From CAWAND01 sp963727915 (GTDB taxonomy: Bacteria; Chloroflexota; Anaerolineae; Anaerolineales; E44-bin32): a DNA stretch of 64,000 nucleotides. Shown here in pieces: positions 48,689-57,124 of this stretch. Below the pieces are notes generated by a model, which was given only the letters and a program-made list of their open reading frames with translations, ran no database searches and was not told the DNA's origin. Where the stretch lies: positions 310,001 through 374,000 of the forward strand of contig CAVSID010000004.1 in assembly GCA_963727915.1 (NCBI GenBank), in the 5' to 3' direction. The position numbers were made by a program, and so were the translations under genes. The stretch's first letter is position 1; the number at the start of each line of letters is the position of its first letter.

Positions 48689-49567
48689 CTAGGGGTTGGC
48701 GGTCGGCGTCGCCGTAGCGTTGGGGAAAGCCGGCCAGGGGATCTTCACCCACTGCGTGTACCCGTGTTTCTCTGCGGTGTAGAGCCGCCCGGAGGATGGC
48801 TGCAGACAGCCTGGCTCATCATCCACATACGCAGGCGGAATATTCACGTGTATCGGGGTGAAGATCAGCTGCTTGTCCTTGCACACCCACGTCTCGAGCA
48901 GGTAGCCGCGGTCATCGTCCTCCGTCATCCAGACCGGAGTCCAGTTGATGGTCACGCGATTGCCATCGCGCGTGGCACCGACGTTGGTCGGCGGTTTGTA
49001 GAGTTCGGAGAACGGCAGGCGGCCGTAGAAGATCGGCGCATCCAGCAGGTCACCCCGGAACACATCCAGCAGGGACGCATTGACCCAGCAGCGGCCCTCA
49101 TAGGTCCAAGGGTCGACATACGCCCAGGTCGCCTGATCGTTCCGACCGAAGATCTCCACCCGGTCATTGGGGTACAACCCCCATTCGTAGAGGTAGGCTG
49201 CGCCCGGACCGTAGCGGCAGTTGGCCTGCTGCAGGACGTGTGCTTGCGGCGGGCTGTAGGTGGGTGTGGCGGTGATGGTGGGCGTTCGGCTGGGCGTCGG
49301 CGTTCGGCTCGGGGTCAGGGTGATGCTGGCCGTGAGGGAAGGCGCCGGTGTGTCGGTGACCGTCGGGGTCTGGCTGGGTGTCGACGTCCAGGAAGCGGTC
49401 AGCGTGGCCGTGTATGTGCCAGACGGAATCGTCATAGGCGTAGCAGTGGGAACGGTCGTTGGCGTGGCCGTCGGCGCGGCAAGATGCGTCCAAGCCAGGC
49501 CGCCGCCGAATCCAAGACCCAGAAGGATCACCGCCAGGGGGATTTGCAGGAGAAGCCAGCGCCGCAT
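48689..49567 (-). CDS. Surface protein with Thr/Pro-rich linker and SH3-like domain
   Basis: 292 residues. Membrane anchor at ~4-30, then about 80 residues of Thr/Pro/Ser repeats (SRTPTPSRTPTITATPTY), a probable cell-wall linker. A bacterial SH3-like domain follows (QQANCRYGPGAAYLYEWGLY, DRVEIFGRNDQATWAYVDP, GRCWVNASLLDV), and a fibronectin-like C-terminus (PTNVGATRDGNRVTINWTPV). It likely binds cell envelope polymers. Confidence 0.8.
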   Translation of the reverse strand: MRRWLLLQIPLAVILLGLGFGGGLAWTHLAAPTATPTTVPTATPMTIPSGTYTATLTASWTSTPSQTPTVTDTPAPSLTASITLTPSRTPTPSRTPTITATPTYSPPQAHVLQQANCRYGPGAAYLYEWGLYPNDRVEIFGRNDQATWAYVDPWTYEGRCWVNASLLDVFRGDLLDAPIFYGRLPFSELYKPPTNVGATRDGNRVTINWTPVWMTEDDDRGYLLETWVCKDKQLIFTPIHVNIPPAYVDDEPGCLQPSSGRLYTAEKHGYTQWVKIPWPAFPNATATPTANP

Positions 49568-49632
49568 GGGATTAATCTAACCGTGCGGACAGGTTCACGC
49601 AAGGCGTACCGCGGGTGGATATTTGCCAGCCG

Positions 49633-50394
49633 CTAGCGAACCCCGAGGATCAGGGGCTGGAAGTAGGCGTCGTCCAGGCGCCTAACCCCCTCAAAGCCGG
49701 CTTCGCGCATCAGGCCTTCGAGCCGGTCGAGGCCAATGCAGAAGTAGCGCCCACCACGGATGGCCCGCGTTGTCGGGGCACCTTCGCCCGGGTCGTTAAC
49801 CACATACAGCGTGAGATCGTAGTGGTCGCCGTCGATATCCCACACGTCGAACAGAATCAGCTTGTGGTCGCCATCCTGGTGAACACGGCGGGGGTTGATG
49901 AGCTGTCCTTGGCGGGGCATTCCGGAGTAATCCCGGATGGAAATGACGGCCGTTCCGCCCGGCCTGAGGCTCCGATGGAAAGCCGCCATCGCCTGCAGGA
50001 TGTCGGCCTCGGTCAACAGGTGCGGGACTGCGTTGTCGCAAGCGATGACGGCGTCGAAGCCACCCCCAGCCCATTCGTCGACGCTGCGCATGTCGCACCG
50101 AAGGTAGGTGATCTCGAGACCCCGTCGGCCGGATTCCTCGGCCGCCCTGTCGATTGACGCCTGCGAGATATCCGAGGCTGTGACCTGATACCCGAGTTCT
50201 GCCAGACCGATGGCCTGAGTTCCGATACCGCAGGCGGCATCGAGCACCGTCGAACCTGTTCCCGCGCCGCTTCCGCGCAGAACTGCATCCAGTTGTTGCG
50301 CCTGGCGCCGGAGGCTGGCTTCCCAATCCTGGTAGATCAGGGGATAGTCTTCGGCCAGCTGGTCGTAGAAGCCCTCGAGATCAGCCATCGTCAC
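49633..50394 (-). CDS. Class I SAM-dependent methyltransferase
   Basis: 253 residues. SAM-binding motif I is VLDAACGIGTQAIGLAELGY, with DIS after strand 2, and DAVIACDNAVPHLLTEADIL is motif IV/post-I. The family resembles glycine/sarcosine or ubiquinone-type methyltransferases, but the substrate is not defined. The start could also be ATG 50388. It lies 40 bases downstream of the DUF1801 gene on the same strand. Confidence 0.88.
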   Translation of the reverse strand: MTMADLEGFYDQLAEDYPLIYQDWEASLRRQAQQLDAVLRGSGAGTGSTVLDAACGIGTQAIGLAELGYQVTASDISQASIDRAAEESGRRGLEITYLRCDMRSVDEWAGGGFDAVIACDNAVPHLLTEADILQAMAAFHRSLRPGGTAVISIRDYSGMPRQGQLINPRRVHQDGDHKLILFDVWDIDGDHYDLTLYVVNDPGEGAPTTRAIRGGRYFCIGLDRLEGLMREAGFEGVRRLDDAYFQPLILGVR

Positions 50395-50434
50395 ATCCGG
50401 CTCGTCTCCCCGGGCGCCAGATCCACCGGGTCAG

Positions 50435-50887
50435 TCATCTTGCCCTTTCAGCGGGGAGCGGCAAGCGGGTGACGTCCAAGTGGGCAGCGGCCCCGATGAG
50501 CCGGCCGAGCGCCTCCCAGGGAACGTCACGATATGTGAAAAGTTTCACAAATCGTTTCGCCAGGCGGTCGCCCTCGAGCAAGCCATCGGGATCGGGGAGA
50601 TACGCCCCGTGGATGAAGCACAGACGAACGTGGCCGGGATGGAACGCTATTTGGCACAGGCTCCCCTTCACCGGGCCGCCGCGATGGGGGTCGTTATAGC
50701 ATAAGCCGCGCCATAGGATGCGTTCTTCTGCCTGAGGCACAATGGAAATCACCAGATCGCGGAGCCCGGAGGCGATATCCGCTTGTTCGGCCGGCGTATG
50801 CTTGAGCCATGTCTGGACTGCGGCCACCGGGAGCAATCGGATCTCAGCTGGTACAGATCCAGATTTGTCACCCATATCCCGGTTCAT
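50435..50887 (-). CDS. DUF1801 domain protein
   Basis: 150-residue YdhG-like protein: LVISIVPQAEERILWRGLCY, then a strand set with VRLCFIHGAYLPDPDGLLEG and RLAKRFVKLFTYRDVPW. DUF1801 proteins have a small alpha/beta fold and no proven function. A second, more distant member is at 53352. A palindrome-like site lies inside the gene. Confidence 0.75.
   Translation of the reverse strand: MNRDMGDKSGSVPAEIRLLPVAAVQTWLKHTPAEQADIASGLRDLVISIVPQAEERILWRGLCYNDPHRGGPVKGSLCQIAFHPGHVRLCFIHGAYLPDPDGLLEGDRLAKRFVKLFTYRDVPWEALGRLIGAAAHLDVTRLPLPAERAR
50533..50550. promoter_or_regulatory. Palindrome TTGTGA-N6-TCACAA, site 6 (one mismatch, inside a gene)
   Basis: ATGTGAAAAGTTTCACAA, one mismatch. It is inside the DUF1801 coding sequence (RFVKLFTYR), so it may be coincidental. 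Confidence 0.25.
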
Positions 50888-50956
50888 ACCCCCGTCGCCC
50901 GTCTCCAGAATCGAGCAAATGCCCGATGGCCTGCCTGGCGTGCCTCCGGATATCTG

Positions 50957-51499
50957 TCATACCGCCTGCCCGATCGTTCGCACGGCACGCCAATAGGGCA
51001 TGGATGAATAATCGATGTATTTCACCCGCTCGATCCACAACCCGTCCGGATCCTGGAGGCCCTTGGGGAGCCATCCATTGTTGAGGCGAATGGTCAGATA
51101 GTAGGGAGGCGAAATCTCGGCCACCAGCTTGCGATGCACCTCCGAGTTGTTCCATTTCGAGATGGCAGCGGGGTCGGCGAACACGACCAGATTGCCGAAG
51201 TTGCCGTCCGCCACACGGACTGTGCTGAGGCTGAGGAGATCGGGATGTTTGTGAAACTCGACTTCGAAGAGCTTGTCCGCCTTCAAAAGTGGCCGGATGT
51301 CCGCCTTGGGCCGTTTGTGACCAATGAAACCCACCACGGCCAAATTCTCAGTGGAGAAGAGGCGGTCGGGCTGTAAGTAGTAGATACGAAAATGCCGACC
51401 CTGCGGGTCGGATTGACACACCGGGCCTTTGCGCAAAGTGAAATCGCAGACCTTGGGGTCTTCGTACGTTTCCACGAGCTGGTGTGCCATCTTGCGCAT
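50957..51499 (-). CDS. Hypothetical protein, possibly pyridoxamine-oxidase-like
   Basis: About 180 residues from ATG 51499; an open frame continues further upstream but with unlikely residues. Strands such as HFRIYYLQPDRLFSTENLAV, FEVEFHKHPDLLSLSTVRV and PYYLTIRLNNGWLPKGLQDP give a beta-rich pattern. I do not recognise a family. There is no signal peptide and no membrane helix. Confidence 0.5.
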   Translation of the reverse strand: MRKMAHQLVETYEDPKVCDFTLRKGPVCQSDPQGRHFRIYYLQPDRLFSTENLAVVGFIGHKRPKADIRPLLKADKLFEVEFHKHPDLLSLSTVRVADGNFGNLVVFADPAAISKWNNSEVHRKLVAEISPPYYLTIRLNNGWLPKGLQDPDGLWIERVKYIDYSSMPYWRAVRTIGQAV

Positions 51500-51755
51500 G
51501 GTCGCCCGGTCCCGGCTGGTGTGCTCCACGTCGGAGAAGCGGTGCCCCTCGGCCCGCTCATCCACACCCAATTCAACGCCAATCCCATGAACCCACTCCG
51601 ACCGTTTGGGGGCTGCCTTCTTCACGTGGGCAACCCTTGCGTTCAACCCACCTGCCCCCCCGACAAGGCCCGTCCACATTCAATTCTTGCACACGGCGGC
51701 CCATGAGGCAAATGGACCCCTTGACCGGACCAGTTTGCCCCCTTGACGCGCTGTC

Positions 51756-52193
51756 TCAGCCGACGGCCGGCCGCTCCCAGTCGGCCACCGGCCCCGGGAC
51801 GACCTTGAAGAGCGGATGAGGCTTCGGCGACGTGACATCCTTGTGCAAAAGCAAGACGTCGGGCGCACGCTTGGCAAGCTTGCCCGTCAGGTGTTCCCAT
51901 TCGAAGGCCAGCTGGCCATCGGTCGCCGGGATGACCGCCTGCAAACCAGAACGGCCGATTTTGGACGCGTCAAATCGGTAATCTCTGGCCAACGCCTCAT
52001 CGTGCACGGCGCGCAGATAGGCCGCAATGGCTGATGGAGGATCCGCTTGCGCCCTGAAGCGGGCCAACTGGGGATGGTGCCGGTAGCCGCGAGTCCGGCC
52101 CAGGAGTACGGCTTGTGCCAGCAGCGCCTCGCGCCACAGGGCCACCAGGCCAGCGGAGTCGAGGTATTTCGGATGAAGGGTCCAGAGCCGCAA
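51756..52193 (-). CDS. Pyrimidine dimer DNA glycosylase / endonuclease V-type protein
   Basis: 145 residues of the PF03013 type. The N-terminus MRLWTLHPKYLDSAGLVALW with LLGRTRGYRHHPQLARFR matches the T4 endonuclease V-like family, which excises UV photoproducts; in this family the catalytic group lies in the N-terminal segment and a conserved Glu. A further region (LYLRAVHDEALARDY) fits. It is one of several DNA- or protein-repair-type genes around here. Confidence 0.85.
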   Translation of the reverse strand: MRLWTLHPKYLDSAGLVALWREALLAQAVLLGRTRGYRHHPQLARFRAQADPPSAIAAYLRAVHDEALARDYRFDASKIGRSGLQAVIPATDGQLAFEWEHLTGKLAKRAPDVLLLHKDVTSPKPHPLFKVVPGPVADWERPAVG

Positions 52194-52220
52194 CGGAAAT
52201 CCCGTTTCTACGTCCGACCG

Positions 52221-52616
52221 TCAGGCAGCCGGTCGTTCTTCCATCAGGGCCATCAGGTGGCCGTCGGGGTCGCGAAAGAACCCCATCCAGAGCTCACCCT
52301 CATCCGTGCGGTGCACAACGTGAGGGTCACCCACCAGCTCCACCCCGGCTGAGCGCAAAACGGCCACCTTCGACTCCAACCGCGGCGCCTTGAAGTAGAG
52401 CACAGAGGCCCGGTCCGGTTCGTCCGAGGACTCCGGCTCAGCCAGCATCAGGCGTACACCCTCCAAATCAAAGAAGGCCAGGCTCCCAGCCTGGAAAAGG
52501 AAAGGCAGCCCCAGCACATCGCGATAGAACGCGATCGACCTCTGGATCTCTCGCACGCTGACGGCGATCTGTCCCAGACCAGCCAGACCTGCCGTGCCCG
52601 GTGTTGTCTCAGCCAT
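52221..52616 (-). CDS. VOC-family (glyoxalase/bleomycin-resistance-like) protein
   Basis: 131 residues with two betaalphabetabetabeta modules. QIAVSVREIQRSIAFYRDVL starts the first, FFDLEGVRLMLAEPES ends it, and FFRDPDGHLMALMEE at the end holds a metal-binding Glu. Metal ligands are partly conserved. GGGAGGTTGAAAGT precedes the start at 52616. Function (dioxygenase, isomerase or drug binding) is not determinable. Confidence 0.88.
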   Translation of the reverse strand: MAETTPGTAGLAGLGQIAVSVREIQRSIAFYRDVLGLPFLFQAGSLAFFDLEGVRLMLAEPESSDEPDRASVLYFKAPRLESKVAVLRSAGVELVGDPHVVHRTDEGELWMGFFRDPDGHLMALMEERPAA

Positions 52617-52698
52617 ACTTTCAACCTCCCAACCCAGGCGTGTCCCATCCTGGCCTGCGCCCGGCCTAATGATCCGACCGAGATCATATCCACTCGTT

Positions 52699-53298
52699 TC
52701 ACATTGCGGGATGGGATTGGGATGGATTGATCTGCTGGCGCACATGCTCGCTCTTGATCCAATACGGCGGGATCCTGCCCGCCGGATCGGTCAGTGCAGC
52801 CATGGCATCGCGCGCCCGCGTCCGCAGTGCCACGCTGTTGCTCTCCTGCAGTGGGCCGATGGCCTGGACGATAACTTCCGCAGTGCTCGGATCCAGGTAC
52901 GCCACCAGACAAAGACTTGTGATCGCCCAACTGGCTACGAATACACTCTCGTCGCCGAGCAGACCAAGCAGCGCTCGCTCGATCCGAGGCCTGAGAGAAG
53001 CATCTGTCGCCAGGTGCCCCAAGAGCATCGCCGCGTGCCAGCGGACCATCGGCTCATCGTCCCGCAAGAAGGTTTCGATCAGCAAGTCGGCGTAGACTGC
53101 AATTGCATCGGGCTCGGTGCGGCCGACCTTCTCTAGGGCATCGGCCGCCCGGCCCCGCACCACCGGATCCGGTGATTCGCACGCCCCGAGCAAATCGGGC
53201 AGAAGATCCAACTCACCGCGAACCAGGTCGGCGACCTCGTTGGACGCGCCGTCGGAGCGCAGATCGCCACCCGTCAGCCAGTCCTCCATCTGTGACAT
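52699..53298 (-). CDS. HEAT-repeat protein
   Basis: About 199 residues in HEAT repeats (ESPDPVVRGRAADALEKVG, RDDEPMVRWHAAMLLGHLAT, DESVFVASWAITSLCLVAYL). ATG 53298 with GGGAG in front is preferred over the GTG at 53310. The protein has no catalytic motif; HEAT solenoids usually bind partners. It is the second HEAT protein of this region, unrelated in sequence to that at 41955. Confidence 0.7.
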   Translation of the reverse strand: MSQMEDWLTGGDLRSDGASNEVADLVRGELDLLPDLLGACESPDPVVRGRAADALEKVGRTEPDAIAVYADLLIETFLRDDEPMVRWHAAMLLGHLATDASLRPRIERALLGLLGDESVFVASWAITSLCLVAYLDPSTAEVIVQAIGPLQESNSVALRTRARDAMAALTDPAGRIPPYWIKSEHVRQQINPSQSHPAM

Positions 53299-53351
53299 TG
53301 CGTCTCCCACCCTACGTCACAGGCGTCCCGCGGGCTGGCGCCTTGGGGCGT

Positions 53352-53801
53352 TCAACGCAGGCCCCGCGCTTCTTCGTATCGGGCGATCATGACATCGGGT
53401 GGCATGCTGGCGGTGATCTCGCCAATGACATCCATCGGCAAGTCGTCCAGCTTGCGAAAGCGAAGGCAGGCTTTCCCCATGTTGAGCTTCTTGCCCGCCC
53501 GCTTGAAGCTTTCTTCCAGGCGGCGCGCCTGTCTTGGGTCGCCATAGACACCCATCAGGTACAAGGCGAAGTGGTGTTTCTGCGCTGCCAAGGCCATGTA
53601 CGCCAGGGGCTTCTGGTTGTAGGTTTCCGGATACGACGCAAGCGGGATCTCGTAGGTGATTATTCCCCAGGTCATGGACTCTTGGTAGCCCTTGGGGAGA
53701 TTCGCCAAGATCACCTCCCGAACCCTGGCCACGACCTCCCGCTTCTCGGGAGCCAACTCCTTGAGGTATGCTTCAGCGTTCTTGGCTCGGCTGCTGACCA
53801 T
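53352..53801 (-). CDS. DUF1801 domain protein
   Basis: About 149 residues. NAEAYLKELAPEKREVVARV, then YQESMTWGIITYEIPLASYP and HHFALYLMGVYGDPRQARRL match the DUF1801 fold, and GKACLRFRKLDDLPMDVIGE is its conserved C-terminal part. GAGGAGGCGCAA just before ATG 53801 argues for this start; an upstream ATG at 53900 overlaps the stop of the DsrE-like gene (TGATG) and could add 33 residues. The two genes are therefore probably one transcript. Confidence 0.8.
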   Translation of the reverse strand: MVSSRAKNAEAYLKELAPEKREVVARVREVILANLPKGYQESMTWGIITYEIPLASYPETYNQKPLAYMALAAQKHHFALYLMGVYGDPRQARRLEESFKRAGKKLNMGKACLRFRKLDDLPMDVIGEITASMPPDVMIARYEEARGLR

Positions 53802-53899
53802 TTGCGCCTCCTCTGCAAATTCCTCCAATGGCCATGCGGTCGGAAATTTAACGGCCGGCAGCCACTCACGAAACCCGCCAGCCCACCGCTCGTCGTCCA

Positions 53900-54262
53900 T
53901 CAGAAGCTCAGGACCCGGTCGGCCTCCATCAACAGGTCCGCCATGTCATCCGGCCCCACAAACCGGGCGTTCCTGCCCTCAAGATCGGCTTCGGTGACCC
54001 CACGGGCCACGCTGCAGGGTTTTCAAACATAGATCGGAACGCTGTGATTGATGATCTTGTCGTACGGGCCCCTCAGCGGTGGAAATCCCACCCCCTGAAT
54101 GGCGTCCACCACCAAGTCCTTGAGCAAGTACACCGCCTCCCCCATGAGCACAATCCCTGCCTCATGGCCGCGATCTAGACCGCCCGAGGCGACGATAAAC
54201 GGCATGCTGGCTCGGGTGGGATCATCCGACCCGAACGTCCCCACAAACAGCAGCTTCCCCAT
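53900..54262 (-). CDS. DsrE-like protein with in-frame UGA, candidate selenoprotein
   Basis: About 120 residues in one frame from ATG 54262 (GGGAGGGAAGC in front) to the stop at 53902-53900, if UGA at 54025-54023 is read as selenocysteine (position 80). Before it: LLFVGTFGSDDPTRASMPFI, then GIVLMGEAVYLLKDLVVDAI; the UGA follows VPIYV. After it, KPCSVARGVTEADLEGRNA and ADRVLSF continue the DsrE/DsrF fold. The UGA falls where the family has the first Cys of CxxC, giving UxxC. A hairpin just after the UGA fits a bacterial SECIS. DsrE-like proteins handle sulfur or redox thiols. A point error is the alternative. Confidence 0.72.
53994..54010 (-). promoter_or_regulatory. Bacterial SECIS-like hairpin after the UGA
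   Basis: The stem GTGGCCC / GGGTCAC with one G-U pair and loop GTG starts 12 bases after the UGA, so the apical loop begins 19 bases after it and starts with G. This fits the accepted bacterial SECIS rule (apical loop about 16-37 bases from UGA, with G in its first two positions). Confidence 0.55.
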
Positions 54263-54423
54263 GCTTCCCTCCCAGTTTGGCCTACGAATGGCACATTCTC
54301 GCCTGCCCAGACGGGAATGTCAAAACTCATTGACGCCGCGGTCAACCAAGAGATGGCGAGGACGGCGAGGATTGAAATCAAATGTTGAACGCAGCCCGAC
54401 GGGACTTCAAACCGAGGCGTGGA

Positions 54424-54681
54424 TCACACGCCGTGGAGCTCCCTGCCCTTGGCCGACCCGAACTTGGTCACCTCGACCACACGCGACTCGCCCCGAACGA
54501 CGGAGGGCACGGTCATCGAGGCGCCCAGCTCGCTTTCAGCTTCGACGAACCCCCAGCCGCAGTGGACCCCGGATTCGCAGCCCCATTCGAAGTAATGCAG
54601 GTAGCCCATGGCATGAACTTCTTCAATGACCATCTGGCAGTTCTCGGCCGAATGTGGGGTTTCAACCAAATATCGCTTCAT
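54424..54681 (-). CDS. Small alpha/beta protein, DUF4242-like
   Basis: 85 residues. RYLVETPHSAENCQMVIEEV opens a ferredoxin-like beta-alpha-beta unit; HYFEWGCESGVHCGWGFVEA and SRVVEVTKFG follow. It resembles the small DUF4242/nickel-responsive-type domain, but the match is weak. Two cysteines (WGCESGVHC) are notable. Start ATG 54681 follows GGAGGCGAGAC. Confidence 0.55.
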   Translation of the reverse strand: MKRYLVETPHSAENCQMVIEEVHAMGYLHYFEWGCESGVHCGWGFVEAESELGASMTVPSVVRGESRVVEVTKFGSAKGRELHGV

Positions 54682-54853
54682 GTCTCGCCTCCTGTGTGAG
54701 CGAGCTGGCGAAAAGGTTGCTTGGATCGTCCAGGCGCCGCTGTCTGCAGCCAATTCTAACATGCTCGTCCCAGCCGAGCCTGGCTTTCGTACTGAGGTTG
54801 TGCATGACTTGTCATCGACTTGCTCCGCTCTGCCCGCAGTCGCTATCGGTTCA

Positions 54854-55522
54854 TCAGCCGAAGAAGCTGGCGATGTCCTCCAGCCGCTTCTTGCTGATCC
54901 GGGGCACGGCAGCCTCCTCGGCCGGATAGCCGACGACCAACAGCAAGAAGGGGGTCTCATTCGGCGGACGCTTTAGTATCTGGTTGAGGAAGCCCATCGG
55001 GCTGGGGGTATGCGTGAGACAGACCAATCCGGCATGGTGAAGAGCGGCGATCAGAAAGCCGGTGGCGATGCCAACCAACTCCTTGGCATAGTAATGTTTG
55101 ACCCGGCGTCCGTCCGCACGCACACCGTAGCTCTGGCTGAAGATGGCGATAAGGAAGGGTGCCGTGTCGAGATAGGGCTTGTGCTCATCTGTGCCCAAGG
55201 GCGCCAGCGCCTGGAGCCACGCCTTCGGGGCCTTGCGCTGGTAGAACTCGTGCTCCTCCTTCTCGGCCGCCATGCGGATCCGATGTTTGACTCGGGATCG
55301 GAAATCACGCAAAATGCCACGGCTGTAGATTGGCACCGCTGGGTGCCGAGCCAGCCGTCATCAAACACGACCGATCACCTCCACCGGCACGGGCCGGTCG
55401 GAAAACTGGCGCACGCTTCGCCGCCGCAGCATCTCCTCGAGGAAATCGGCCGCCCGTTGCGCCATGTCGTTGGGAGCATACTCCCGGTAGCCCGACAAAG
55501 GGATGAACTCGCCTGAGGCCAT
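54854..55522 (-). CDS. Nitroreductase, iodotyrosine-deiodinase-like (frameshifted)
   Basis: About 223 residues of the FMN nitroreductase fold. MLRRRSVRQFSDRPVPVEVI binds the FMN phosphate, SAPSGANLQPWHFAVI continues in a second frame, and the rest (AAEKEEHEFYQRKAPKAWLQ, THTPSPMGFLNQILKRPPNE, LLLVVGYPAEEAAVPRISKK) matches the IYD subgroup rather than drug nitroreductases. Frameshifts lie near 55370 and 55310. IYD-like bacterial enzymes reductively dehalogenate halotyrosines. The palindrome at 55607 lies about 85 bases upstream. Confidence 0.82.
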
Positions 55523-55606
55523 CAGATACTCCTGTTCCGTGACCGAATTTCAGGGTCGATCCAAGGGAGAACTGGCGGCAGTCTGCTAAGCCATCGGCGG
55601 CGTCAT

Positions 55607-55624
55607 TCGTGAAATTCTTCACAA
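55607..55624. promoter_or_regulatory. Palindrome TTGTGA-N6-TCACAA, site 7 (one mismatch)
   Basis: TCGTGAAATTCTTCACAA in the gap upstream of the nitroreductase gene on the minus strand (start 55522). Position and form fit an operator for that gene. Confidence 0.55.
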
Positions 55625-55686
55625 TGTCGGATTGTCCACGGCTGGGCCGGGAGCGTTGGCCCTGCATGGTTAGGCCAAGAGCAAAA

Positions 55687-56121
55687 TCAGGCCTGTTTGT
55701 GCCAACCCAGCCAGGACGGCGATGCCAACGCGTCCGGAGGAGCCTGCCCTGACCCGGCTCGATGGATGGCCACAGCCGCTACGGCAAAGGCCAGAGCCAC
55801 GGGCGCGTAGAACACGCCGACGGAAAGCCGTGCCAGCCAGGCGAACGCCAGGACGACTCCGAGCGTGATCCAGACAGCCGGGCCCGCCAGTCGGTGCTCC
55901 GCAATCTCCAGCCCGGCACAGCCCAAGGCAAACGTCAGGACTTCAACGAAATAGGCACCCGGCAGGGGCCATATGGGCTGGTACCGCGCCACGCCTCCCC
56001 ATACGGCGAATGTCACGGCCAGGCACACGGCGGCCCCCGCAAGAACCACGATTCGCTCGACGCGGCCCACTGTCCGCCCGCTGCCGGCTGAGGGCGGGCC
56101 GCCTGCGTCGTCGGCGCTCAC
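55687..56121 (-). CDS. Membrane protein of unknown function
   Basis: 144 residues with four helices (IVVLAGAAVCLAVTFAVWGG, AYFVEVLTFALGCAGLEIAE, AVWITLGVVLAFAWLARLSV, YAPVALAFAVAAVAIHRAG). It starts with a GTG that overlaps the stop of the nucleotidyltransferase gene (GTGA), so the pair is translationally coupled. I do not recognise a family. Confidence 0.6.
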   Translation of the reverse strand: MSADDAGGPPSAGSGRTVGRVERIVVLAGAAVCLAVTFAVWGGVARYQPIWPLPGAYFVEVLTFALGCAGLEIAEHRLAGPAVWITLGVVLAFAWLARLSVGVFYAPVALAFAVAAVAIHRAGSGQAPPDALASPSWLGWHKQA

Positions 56122-56561
56122 GTGGCCGAACCCATCGACGAAGGGGGAGATGTGTCGCCGTGACGTGAGAGATACGGCTCGAGACCCGGGAAAGAATGGC
56201 GGTCCCGCAGGTGGACGATCGTCACGCCGCCCGCCAGTACGGCCTGCGTCCCGTGATCCAGCGGCTCGGCCAACCAGCGCTCGTCCGTCAGGCCGTACTC
56301 GACCTCGAGCCCCGACCCGTGGAAGACACGCAGGCTGCGAACTCGTCCCCAATCCTGCTCCCGGACGGCGCGCACTTCACCGAACTCTTCGAGCCACCCC
56401 CGGTCGGCGAGCAGACGCCCTGGTTCTTGCGCCAGGATCACCAAATCGACGTCTGATTCTGGCGTGGCTTGGCCCCGCGCCCATGAACCTACCAAGAGAA
56501 TGGCAGCGATGTCCGGACGGCCTTCAGCCCACCGGCGCACGCGCTGCCAGAAAGGTTTCAA
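56118..56561 (-). CDS. Nucleotidyltransferase-fold protein (MNT-like)
   Basis: 147 residues. The pol-beta-type active site GSWARGQATPESDVDLVI (GS-x10-DxD) starts at residue ~25. The C-terminal part (VRSLRVFHGSGLEVEYGL) gives the third acidic strand. Minimal nucleotidyltransferases of this type are often antitoxins or AMPylators paired with HEPN proteins, but its coupled partner here is a membrane protein. The role is unknown. Confidence 0.8.
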   Translation of the reverse strand: MKPFWQRVRRWAEGRPDIAAILLVGSWARGQATPESDVDLVILAQEPGRLLADRGWLEEFGEVRAVREQDWGRVRSLRVFHGSGLEVEYGLTDERWLAEPLDHGTQAVLAGGVTIVHLRDRHSFPGLEPYLSRHGDTSPPSSMGSAT

Positions 56562-56623
56562 GGAGCTGGGTGGACACCTGCGGCGAGGAATTCGAGACCA
56601 TCATAGGGCCCTATTATCCTGCC

Positions 56624-57124
56624 CTAAAGTGGATCGGGCGCCCGCCCGACCCAATCCGGAGCTTGGCCATACGTTTGCCCCAAGATGTGGTTGAGCTGAG
56701 CGGCGTGGTCCTGCACATGCCGCAGGTTGTAGATAAGAAGTTCTGCGAAGGAAAGGCTTCCCCAAGAGAAGTTGCAGATGCGCTTCGCCCCATCGTCCGT
56801 GAGCGACAGTAGGCTGGCCCGGCACTTCGCCCGGCAGTGCGCAAGATATGCCGAGAGAGCCGGCTTTTCGATGGGCTTTTCGGGCATCAGACCGGCAGGA
56901 TCCAGCTCTTCCAACCCGAATGGCTCGGGGGGCATGAACCCCTCAACAGATCCGGTGAGGTACAAGTCCAGCCAGAACAGCGTGTGATAGACGACGTACC
57001 AGAGCTCGGGCGCTTGACTTCGATCAACAAGCCGGTCATCTGGAATCGCCTGAAGCGCCCGGTCCAACATATCAATGGCTGCGCCGATTTGCGACCAAAT
57101 GATGCTATTCCACTCAGAACTCAA
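56624..57124 (-). CDS. DinB-like four-helix bundle protein
   Basis: About 166 residues. Three potential metal ligands fit the DinB fold: His in WYVVYHTLFWLDLYLTG, and His in LIYNLRHVQDHAAQLNHIL. Start TTG 57124 has GGAAGGAGCAGGCAC in front; a longer frame upstream lacks a ribosome site. DinB-family proteins are metal-dependent thiol-S-transferases or unknown. It runs opposite to none of its neighbours and is probably monocistronic. Confidence 0.75.
   Translation of the reverse strand: MSSEWNSIIWSQIGAAIDMLDRALQAIPDDRLVDRSQAPELWYVVYHTLFWLDLYLTGSVEGFMPPEPFGLEELDPAGLMPEKPIEKPALSAYLAHCRAKCRASLLSLTDDGAKRICNFSWGSLSFAELLIYNLRHVQDHAAQLNHILGQTYGQAPDWVGRAPDPL

Noticed and set aside
50533..50550. Palindrome copy inside DUF1801 as a strong operator
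   Set aside because: It is in the middle of a conserved coding stretch (RFVKLFTYR); kept only as a weak member of the set.
54023..54025. The UGA as a frameshift or simple end of the DsrE-like gene
   Set aside because: The same frame continues with family-like residues to a stop adjoining the next gene, and no other frame gives a better continuation; a base substitution remains possible.
56118..56561. MNT/HEPN toxin-antitoxin pair
   Set aside because: The nucleotidyltransferase is coupled to a four-helix membrane protein that lacks the HEPN R-x4-6-H motif.
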